Assembly (NCBI GenBank): GCA_016763955.1
Contig: JAESSU010000045.1
Location: 1-8,113 of the forward strand
Length of the DNA stretch: 8,113 nucleotides
Direction of reading: 5' to 3'
Source of the DNA: Phycisphaeraceae bacterium
GTDB taxonomy: Bacteria > Planctomycetota > Phycisphaerae > Phycisphaerales > Phycisphaeraceae
Made by a program: the position numbers and the translations under genes. Numbering within the stretch: the first letter of the stretch is position 1; every line of letters begins with the position of its first letter. The notes under the pieces are model-generated. The model made no database searches, was not told the DNA's origin, and worked only from the letters and a program-made list of their open reading frames with translations. Positions 1 to 5,644 of the stretch are shown here, piece after piece.

Positions 1-275
1 GCTGGACGATTTCGACACCCGGCATTTTGCGTGCGGGTGATTACATCAACGTAAACGATGAACTTAAGATGGTGGTCGAAGACGTTGATTCTGACTCCTC
101 CGGTTTTGCAAGGTTATCAATACAACCGCGCCTTCGATTTCCCCCGCCGGATCTAACGGCAATAGTTACAAATAACACCACCGGAGTCTTTCGTCTTACC
201 TCCAATGTAGTTGGTTGGGACGAAAGCGTTACTAAAACCTACAGCATTTCGTTTTCAGCAAGAGAAGCGTTATGA
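1..275 (+). CDS. Distal tail (Dit-like) protein, C-terminal fragment
   Basis: The gene is cut by the window start. Its frame is open from base 3 and ends at TGA 273-275, leaving about 90 residues, so the TTG at 27 is probably an internal codon and not the start. The visible part runs through ILRAGDYINVNDELKMV, a short alternating beta-strand region, a PRLRFPPPD segment and VFRLTSNVVGWDES, and ends in SISFSAREAL. This pattern matches the C-terminal half of the roughly 200-residue tail-tip proteins that precede hub genes in alphaproteobacterial siphophages and gene transfer agents, where they are read as distal tail or baseplate proteins joining the tail tube to the tip. The stop overlaps the next start (ATGA), which suggests translational coupling. 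The family assignment is from memory of sequence pattern and position, and the missing N-terminus limits certainty. Confidence 0.72.
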   Translation, partial: WTISTPGILRAGDYINVNDELKMVVEDVDSDSSGFARLSIQPRLRFPPPDLTAIVTNNTTGVFRLTSNVVGWDESVTKTYSISFSAREAL

Positions 276-838
276 GCCGTAACATTACTCAAGCGGCAAA
301 AGATGCGGTGGATTCGAACCACGTTTCGGCAGCCTTGGCCGTAAGTTTCGTCTTTGATTCTGGAGAACTCAACCTATGGACAGGTATTGGAGAGCTTCAA
401 GTTGACGGTAAAACGTTTGTTGGAAACGGGGCGTTCACTGCAAGTTCAGACATAAAAGAATCTACGGAAGTAGTTGCAAATGGCGTGACGTTTTCACTTT
501 CGGGTATAGATCCCGCCATTATTTCAATAGCTCTGCAAGAGGAATATCAAGGAAGACCTGTTCAAGCGTGGTTTGTGCTGTTTGACAGTGCTGGAAACGT
601 AATTCAAAACCCGATTGATATCTTCGCTGGCCTGATGAATACGATGGCGATAAACGAAGGCGAAGAAACCTCCGCGATTTCAGTCGCCGTCGAGAATCGT
701 CTTATCGCCTTGGATCGGGCGAAAGAGCGAAGGTATACTCCCGAAGATCAGAACATAGAGTTTCCAGGCGATAAAGGTTTTGACTATGTGGCCGGCCTTC
801 AGAACGCCGAAGTCGTTTGGATTGGGCCGTTGACATGA
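272..838 (+). CDS. Tail tip hub/baseplate protein (DUF2163-like position)
   Basis: This 188-residue protein starts at ATG 272, which overlaps the preceding stop as ATGA, with a purine-rich AAGAGAAG just upstream. Visible signatures are an N-terminal MSRNITQAAKDAVDSNHV helix, a beta segment with LWTGIGELQVDGKTFVGNG, then FSLSGIDPAIISIALQEEYQGRPVQAW, and a C-terminal SVAVENRLIALDRAKERRYTPEDQ followed by FPGDKGFDYVAGLQN. This set is typical of phage tail-tip proteins that sit between a Dit-like gene and a peptidase gene, the position of lambda L or of the DUF2163 hub protein g13 in the Rhodobacter gene transfer agent. The likely role is a structural ring or hub at the tail tip joining the tube to the gpJ-like central fibre. 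It lacks transmembrane segments. The structural family is fairly secure, but the exact lambda counterpart is inferred from gene order. Confidence 0.8.
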   Translation: MSRNITQAAKDAVDSNHVSAALAVSFVFDSGELNLWTGIGELQVDGKTFVGNGAFTASSDIKESTEVVANGVTFSLSGIDPAIISIALQEEYQGRPVQAWFVLFDSAGNVIQNPIDIFAGLMNTMAINEGEETSAISVAVENRLIALDRAKERRYTPEDQNIEFPGDKGFDYVAGLQNAEVVWIGPLT

Positions 839-1275
839 TAAAAAGACGCGAGGATTGGCCCACTCGGTTGGTGAACTTTATAGCCAAAGCTCAACGTCTA
901 TCGTTTTCGTGGGGAGAAAAAAACGGCGGTCATGACTGCGGGCTTTTTGCCGCAAATGCTATCGAGGAAATGACAGGAAGAGACCCGGCCTCTTGGTTTC
1001 GAGGGCGTTACAGCACGAAAATAGGAGCTTACCGTGCCCTCAAAAAGTTTTCGGGCGGGGGTATAGAAGAGGCCGCATGTAGAATTTCAGACGAAAACAA
1101 CTTCCCTGAGATACCCGTTCTAACTGCACAGCGTGGCGACTTGGTATTACTTTGTACAAGAGAAGGTCATGCACTTGGTATCTGTGTTGGCGCACATATC
1201 GCGTGTGCGCGGCCCGGTTTCGGTCTGACTTACATTTCTCTAAGCCATGCTGAAAGAGCTTGGAGGGTTCCTTAA
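835..1275 (+). CDS. DUF6950 family protein, putative NlpC/P60-like tail peptidase
   Basis: The protein has 146 residues from ATG 835, which overlaps the upstream TGA as ATGA. An in-frame TTG at 817 would add six residues but lies inside the previous gene and has no ribosome site. The core is GGHDCGLFAANAIEEMTGRDP at residues 31-51, then RGRYSTKIGAYRALKKF, then QRGDLVLLCTREGHALGICVG at 99-119, ending HAERAWRVP. This is the DUF6950 pattern. Cys35 within HDC and His112 within GHALG are placed like the Cys-His pair of NlpC/P60 cysteine peptidases, and the gene sits just before the gpJ-like gene, as lambda K and RcGTA g14 do. The inferred role is cleaving cell-wall peptide during DNA entry, or a structural tail-tip role if activity has been lost. 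Family membership is well supported; catalysis is not shown. Confidence 0.85.
   Translation: MIKRREDWPTRLVNFIAKAQRLSFSWGEKNGGHDCGLFAANAIEEMTGRDPASWFRGRYSTKIGAYRALKKFSGGGIEEAACRISDENNFPEIPVLTAQRGDLVLLCTREGHALGICVGAHIACARPGFGLTYISLSHAERAWRVP
1262..1267 (+). promoter_or_regulatory. Ribosome binding site deciding the gpJ-like start
   Basis: GGAGGG lies 7 nt before ATG 1275. It supports that ATG, whose first base is the last base of the preceding TAA stop, over the in-frame TTG at 1260, which would place the Shine-Dalgarno inside the coding region. Confidence 0.75.
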
Positions 1276-4232
1276 TGCCTCCCGTCACGGCCATTATCAC
1301 CGCTACTGTTGCGATTGTACAAAATCCAGCCGTTGCAAACTTTCTTATAAATCTTGCAATTGCGGTCGCGCTTGGTATGGCTCAACGAGCACTTACTGAA
1401 TCACCATCCCTTAAGCAAGCGAGCCTGAATCGGGCGACGATGATTCGTCAACCTGTCACAATTCGCCGGGTTATTTATGGACAAGCCCGTGTGTCCGGCC
1501 CGATTGTATTCATGCACGAACAAACGAGAACCGTGGCCCAACCGGGAACCGTGGATAGTTTGTTTCTCCGAGATCTGTATTTGATTGTGCCTCTTGCTGA
1601 TCACGAAGTGGAGGAAATAGGAGAAATATATTTCAACGAACGACTTGTACAGGTAGATCCAGATGGTGAGGTACGAGCTGGATTTTTTGGCCCCTCAAAA
1701 TTTGTCGAGCCCCCGCCGTTTTTTGCTCCGCAGCTTATTCCAGTGGTAAAAATTTTCAAACATCTAGGAAGTGACGATCAAGCTGCCGACCCGCACTTCA
1801 TTTCGCAGATAGGTAGTAAATGGACGGAAAATCATCGACTTCGCGGTGTCGCCTATCTGGCGGTCGTTCTTACCTATAATTCAAACACTTTCCCGACGGG
1901 CATTCCGAACATAACCGCTGTTGTAAAAGGGAAGAAAGTTTTTGATCCGCGTACTAGCCAGGTGAATTATTCGAATAATACAGCTCTATGTTCACTTGAT
2001 TATCTTCAAAACCAAAGGTACGGATTGAGGGCGACCGATGCCGAGATAGATTCAAGTTCGTTCATTGCGGCCGCAAATGTATGTGACGAGCAAGTCGCCC
2101 TTCAAGCTGGAGGAACAGAGAACCGCTACGAATCAAACGGAACTTTTGATACGAGCGAAGCACCAAAGGACATCTTGAGTGACATCGCTTTTTCGATGGC
2201 GGGAACCATTACTAACAGCGGAGGACGATGGAGTGCCAAGCCCGGTGCTTTTTTTCCGGCTGACCTAGAACTTACAGAAAGGCACGCACGAGACAGTATC
2301 AATGTCGTTACCAAGACCACTCGCCGCGACAATTTCAACGGCGTGAAAGGGCTTTATGTTTCGTCTCTGAACGATTGGCAACCCTCCGATTTTCCTCCAG
2401 TGTCCTCAGATTTTTATTTGCAACAGGATGGTGGAGAGCGAAGTTGGGCAGACATTGAACTCAAGTTCACCACTTCACCGTCGATGTCTCAACGGATTGC
2501 CAAGATTTTCTTGGAACGAGCACGGCAGCAAATCCGCTGTGAATTTCCAGCGAATCTTTCCGCCATGAGGCTAAAAGCCAGCGATAACGTCGAGCTTTCG
2601 ATTAGTCGGTTTGGGTGGGATAAGAAACTTTTCGAAGTCGCACAGTGGGAACTGGTGCAGGCGGATTCTTCAGGGGATGACACACCGGGAATCGGGGTAG
2701 ACCTCGCCCTAGTTGAGATCGCGCCCGAGGTCTTTAATTGGAACTCAGGAGAAGAGACTACCGTTGATTTTGCACCAAATACGAATCTACCGAATCCGTT
2801 TAACCCGGTCGCAGTGCCGACAGGGATTTCGTTAGTCGCTGGTACTACCGAACTTCTTACTTTGGGCGACGGTTCAGTTCTGAATCGATTGAAAGTTTCA
2901 TGGAGTCTTCACCCCGACACAAGCGTAATTATGAACGGTCAAATCGAAGTTCAATGGAAGAAAACAAGTGAAAGTAATTACGGAAATTCACTTCCTCTTT
3001 CTGGCAGCAGCACAGTTGTGTTTCTCTCTCCGGTGGAAGACGGAACAGAATATGACGTTAGAATCCGAGCTATCAATTCAATAGGGGTTACGAGTGATTT
3101 TGTTGAGGTCACAAACTTTCTTATCGAGGGTAAGCAAGACCCGCCGCCCGATGTACCAAATCTTTCATCGAATGGGACGATTCTTACGTGGACTTACCCA
3201 AACCCACCTTCGGATCTTGCTGGATTTCTTGTTCGAAATAAGCCCGGTAACAATTCTTTTTGGGGTGACGCGCAACCTTCTCATGGCGGAATTATAACGA
3301 CAACTCAATTTGATATTTCGTCCGTGGTTTCGGGCTTGCGAACGTTCCTTGTAAAAGCCGTGGACACTTCTGGAATTGAATCTCTCGAGCCCGCTATTCT
3401 AGTTAAAGATATTGGCGACCCGTTGACGGCAAACATCGTCGAGGAAATTGACCTTAAAGACCTCGGCTTTCCGGGCATTATCACGAACGGAACGATTGAT
3501 GGTAACGGCGATCTTTTGGCAGATGAGAACGCTCTTTTCATGTACACAGGAGATGACGGCACTCTAATTTATAGTGGTATCGAATCGTCTCCGTTCTACG
3601 GTACGCGCTTGATGTACACGGGCAGCGACTCGAACCCGTTCTATACCGACGATGCCGTCCTTTTCTACGACAGTACGGTTAAGCAAATGGTGTATGTGAC
3701 GACGTTTTCTCCCAGCGCGAATCAAGCAGGCGCAACATTGTTTCTCACTATCACAGCCGAAGCAGCAAACTTCATAATTGAATACCGAACCGATGCGAGC
3801 GCGTCGTTCTACAGCGGAAATGATACCGCGCCAATGTATTCGGGAGATCAGGACGAACCTTTTTATACTGTTGCCGTATTCATACCTTGGCCCGGTTCAA
3901 TAACCCTAGCTGAACAAAATTACGATATTCGCGTAACTACGTCGCCATTGGGCAGTGTGTCCAAGATAACGGCCATGAAGTTGATTATTGATGCGGTAGA
4001 TATTACAGAAATCCTAAACAATATTTCACTTTCTGCCGCTGGGACTCGGCTCCCCATTACTAAGACCTATAGCACGATAAAGACCGTTCTTTTTACTCTT
4101 CAAGATGATGGTGGAGCAGCGGTAAATGTTCGTCTTCTGGACAAGTTGGCAACCGGCCCACTTGCTCAGGCTATCGATGCGTCAGGAAATGGAACAACGG
4201 CAAGCGTTGACGCAACAGTTCAGGGGTTTTGA
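1275..4232 (+). CDS. Host specificity / central tail fibre protein (gpJ-like)
   Basis: This 985-residue protein starts at ATG 1275 and ends at TGA 4230-4232. An N-terminal hydrophobic stretch (residues 5-36) is followed by MIRQPVTIRRVIYGQARVSG (56-75), the hallmark of the gpJ/tail-tip family. A gpJ-like body contains RGVAYLAVVLTY (190-201), KGKKVFDPRTS (218-228) and a CSLDYLQNQRYGL segment. Two fibronectin type III-like domains follow, at about 511-615 and 623-710. Residues 755-865 carry aromatic repeats of the type MYSGD-x-x-PFY. The C-terminus has LPITKTYSTIKTVLFTLQDD and ends DATVQGF, an ending I recall from homologues in alphaproteobacterial phages. The expected role is the central tip fibre that contacts the host receptor and plugs the tail tube. 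Length is within the usual range of about 900-1300. The family call is strong; which part binds the receptor is unknown. Confidence 0.92.
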   Translation: MPPVTAIITATVAIVQNPAVANFLINLAIAVALGMAQRALTESPSLKQASLNRATMIRQPVTIRRVIYGQARVSGPIVFMHEQTRTVAQPGTVDSLFLRDLYLIVPLADHEVEEIGEIYFNERLVQVDPDGEVRAGFFGPSKFVEPPPFFAPQLIPVVKIFKHLGSDDQAADPHFISQIGSKWTENHRLRGVAYLAVVLTYNSNTFPTGIPNITAVVKGKKVFDPRTSQVNYSNNTALCSLDYLQNQRYGLRATDAEIDSSSFIAAANVCDEQVALQAGGTENRYESNGTFDTSEAPKDILSDIAFSMAGTITNSGGRWSAKPGAFFPADLELTERHARDSINVVTKTTRRDNFNGVKGLYVSSLNDWQPSDFPPVSSDFYLQQDGGERSWADIELKFTTSPSMSQRIAKIFLERARQQIRCEFPANLSAMRLKASDNVELSISRFGWDKKLFEVAQWELVQADSSGDDTPGIGVDLALVEIAPEVFNWNSGEETTVDFAPNTNLPNPFNPVAVPTGISLVAGTTELLTLGDGSVLNRLKVSWSLHPDTSVIMNGQIEVQWKKTSESNYGNSLPLSGSSTVVFLSPVEDGTEYDVRIRAINSIGVTSDFVEVTNFLIEGKQDPPPDVPNLSSNGTILTWTYPNPPSDLAGFLVRNKPGNNSFWGDAQPSHGGIITTTQFDISSVVSGLRTFLVKAVDTSGIESLEPAILVKDIGDPLTANIVEEIDLKDLGFPGIITNGTIDGNGDLLADENALFMYTGDDGTLIYSGIESSPFYGTRLMYTGSDSNPFYTDDAVLFYDSTVKQMVYVTTFSPSANQAGATLFLTITAEAANFIIEYRTDASASFYSGNDTAPMYSGDQDEPFYTVAVFIPWPGSITLAEQNYDIRVTTSPLGSVSKITAMKLIIDAVDITEILNNISLSAAGTRLPITKTYSTIKTVLFTLQDDGGAAVNVRLLDKLATGPLAQAIDASGNGTTASVDATVQGF
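3537..3869 (+). repeat. Aromatic Tyr/Phe-Gly-Asp repeats within the gpJ-like protein
   Basis: Short degenerate repeats occur in two blocks of the translated protein. Residues 755-801 contain MYTGDDGTLIYSG, SSPFYG, LMYTGSDSNPFYTDD and LFYDS. Residues 843-865 contain ASFYSGNDTAPMYSG and DQDEPFYT. The unit is roughly (F/M)Y-(S/T)-G-x-D-x-x-P-(F/M)Y. The two blocks are separated by a beta-rich segment of about 40 residues. The repetition is clear at protein level and weak in DNA. Similar aromatic runs occur near the C-terminus of other tail-tip proteins, as far as I recall. Confidence 0.6.
4222..4226 (+). promoter_or_regulatory. Ribosome binding site for the first fibre gene
   Basis: AGGGG inside the last codons of the gpJ-like gene lies 7 nt before ATG 4234. 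It favours this start over the in-frame upstream ATG at 4126, whose extra 36 residues overlap gpJ coding sequence and have no counterpart in the paralogue starting at 5645. Confidence 0.65.
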
Positions 4233-4233
4233 G

Positions 4234-4965
4234 ATGACTCTGATACCCAACGCTGGTTTGCTCGGCGGAAACCCAACCGAAGGACAGTTTAAACTTCTAA
4301 TCGAACAGTTAAGGAATTTTACGTCCGAAATGATCGGTGGAAGTGAAGAAGTCACGCTAACGATTGCCAGCGGTTCAATAACGCCCGTAACAGCTTTGCT
4401 TGCGGTTGATACCGAAGCCGGTGCGTCAAGTGACGACCTCGATAATCTACTCCAGCCAGCCACACAACACGACGGTAAGGTTGTGACTCTTCATTCTGTG
4501 GACGCAGCGCGAATCGTAACTGTCAGACATGCGCGAGGCGGCGCGGGGCAGATGCTTCTATCGGATAACAGGGATTTCGTTCTCGACAACACTAGCAAGC
4601 GTCTTGTTCTTCAACGCAACGGGCTTAATTGGGTCGAGGCAGGGCGTTTTGCAATGAATGAATTTCTACGCGAAACGATTCTCAAAACTTCGGACTATAC
4701 CGTAACCAGCGACGATAACGGTAAAGGCGTTTTAGTTGATGCGACTTCCGGCGTGGTTAACATCACGCTCCCGTCTCCATCTTCTGTCGGAGACGGATTT
4801 CGTTTGGTGCTCAAGAAAATCGATTCCTCTGCAAACGCAGTGAATGTTGTCGGCTCCATAGACGGAGGAAACCCAAAAATATTGGCCGCCCTATTCGAAT
4901 CTATCGTTGTTTTTACTGACGGTGTGTCTTGGCACATCGTAGGGGAAACCGGAGTTGGTACGTGA
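4234..4965 (+). CDS. Tail fibre protein, two beta-rich modules (copy 1, split form)
   Basis: The 243-residue protein starts one base after the gpJ-like stop (TGAGATG). MTLIPNAGLLGGNPTEGQF matches the start of the paralogue at 5645 without gaps, which fixes the N-terminus. Two beta-rich modules follow. Module 1 contains GSITPVTALLAVDTEAGASS and DDLDNLLQPATQHDGK, VDAARIVTVRHARGGAGQ, and ends in a GLNWVEAGR motif. Module 2 begins TSDYTVTSDDNGK, has LVDATSGVVNITLPSPSS and LKKIDSSANAVNVVGSIDG, and ends GVSWHIVGE. These modules recur in many phage tail fibre or structural proteins. About 158 of 241 aligned residues (65%, hand count) equal the N-terminal half of the 5645 gene. It ends at TGA 4963-4965, in frame with the glycine-rich gene that follows. 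The likely role is a fibre shaft or adaptor on the tail tip; receptor binding is inferred. Confidence 0.8.
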   Translation: MTLIPNAGLLGGNPTEGQFKLLIEQLRNFTSEMIGGSEEVTLTIASGSITPVTALLAVDTEAGASSDDLDNLLQPATQHDGKVVTLHSVDAARIVTVRHARGGAGQMLLSDNRDFVLDNTSKRLVLQRNGLNWVEAGRFAMNEFLRETILKTSDYTVTSDDNGKGVLVDATSGVVNITLPSPSSVGDGFRLVLKKIDSSANAVNVVGSIDGGNPKILAALFESIVVFTDGVSWHIVGETGVGT

Positions 4966-4969
4966 AAAC

Positions 4970-4974
4970 AAGGA
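4970..4974 (+). promoter_or_regulatory. Ribosome binding site for the glycine-rich gene
   Basis: AAGGA lies 6 nt before ATG 4981, within the 15-bp gap after TGA 4963-4965. It supports independent translation of the glycine-rich protein and is the main argument against treating the TGA simply as a disabling mutation. Confidence 0.6.
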
Positions 4975-4980
4975 AACGAA

Positions 4981-5616
4981 ATGCTGGTAGGTAGACAGCG
5001 ATTTACAAGCAGCGGGAATTTCACAGTCCCTGCTGGCGTCGATGCTGTTTGGGTTTCCATGTGTGGAGGAGGTGGAGGTGGCGGTGGCTCCGATGGTATT
5101 GTTCCGAGGATTTCAGGAGGTGGTGGCGGAGGCGCGGGAGAATGTCATTTTCGCACAGTAATTCTAGTAACCCCTCTCGAAGTGATTTCAGTCACGATTG
5201 GAAACGGTGGGCTTGGTGGGCCAAGTGGAACTATAGGGACTTTCGGTGGAACCACAAGTTTTGGAACTTACCTCTCTGCTATAGGCGGATTCTTCGGTCG
5301 TTCTGGCGAAACGATAGACAACGGGGGAGCCGCTGGAGGTTTCGGCGGATCGAGTGGGCAAGGCGGATACTCGGTAACCGTTTCGAATGGACCACTGGCC
5401 GGTGAAATCCTGGGGATAGGCGGGTTTGGTGGTGCAGGTTTGTTTGGAAGTTCCCCTTTGAACCGTGATGTCAGTGCGAATCAAGCGCTTGTGGGAGCGG
5501 GTTTTGGAACGGGAGGACATGGTGGCGCTCAAATTGATCCGGGCGGATTGGTGGGTGGTGGTCTGAGTAGTGACGGAACTCCCGGTATGTGTTTTTTGGA
5601 ATGGGGGATTGCGTGA
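4981..5616 (+). CDS. Glycine-rich tail adhesin-like protein (copy 1, separate gene)
   Basis: The protein has 211 residues. After MLVGRQRFTSSG it shows FTVPAGVDAVWVSMCGG (14-30), the entry motif of phage glycine-rich tail domains, then eight consecutive glycines (29-36) and further Gly-rich runs such as GGGGGGAGE, GNGGLGGPSG, GGAAGGFGGSSGQGG and GIGGFGGAG, ending PGMCFLEWGIA. Such runs can fold as polyglycine type II helix bundles, known from the adhesin gp38 of Salmonella phage S16, so a receptor-binding tip is plausible. It aligns along its length with the C-terminal half of the 5645 gene, which ends EWGLA. It contains three cysteines (28, 55, 204), all absent from the fused paralogue. It is in frame with the preceding gene. 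The family call is fair; adhesin function is inference. Confidence 0.78.
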   Translation: MLVGRQRFTSSGNFTVPAGVDAVWVSMCGGGGGGGGSDGIVPRISGGGGGGAGECHFRTVILVTPLEVISVTIGNGGLGGPSGTIGTFGGTTSFGTYLSAIGGFFGRSGETIDNGGAAGGFGGSSGQGGYSVTVSNGPLAGEILGIGGFGGAGLFGSSPLNRDVSANQALVGAGFGTGGHGGAQIDPGGLVGGGLSSDGTPGMCFLEWGIA

Positions 5617-5631
5617 AGAAAATAACTAACA

Positions 5632-5637
5632 AAGGAG
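5632..5637 (+). promoter_or_regulatory. Ribosome binding site for the fused fibre gene
   Basis: AAGGAG lies 7 nt before ATG 5645 in a 28-bp intergenic gap, the longest gap between genes anywhere in 1-7682. Together with the conserved MTLI start it fixes the N-terminus of the fused copy. Confidence 0.8.
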
Positions 5638-5644
5638 TAAAAAA

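Noticed and set aside
4126..4233. N-terminal extension of the first fibre gene from an upstream ATG
   Set aside because: It overlaps gpJ-like coding sequence, has no homologous part in the paralogue at 5645, and ATG 4234 has a well-spaced AGGGG.
4963..4965. Genome-wide TGA reassignment (TGA = Trp) to explain the in-frame TGA
   Set aside because: TGA ends several other genes at sensible family end points and in ATGA overlaps (273-275, 836-838, 4230-4232, 5614-5616, 7423-7425), so a standard bacterial code fits.
5049..5405. Plus-strand Trp/Arg-rich open frame overlapping the glycine-rich gene
   Set aside because: Its W and R richness arises from reading GGN repeats in a shifted frame; the glycine frame matches a known domain.
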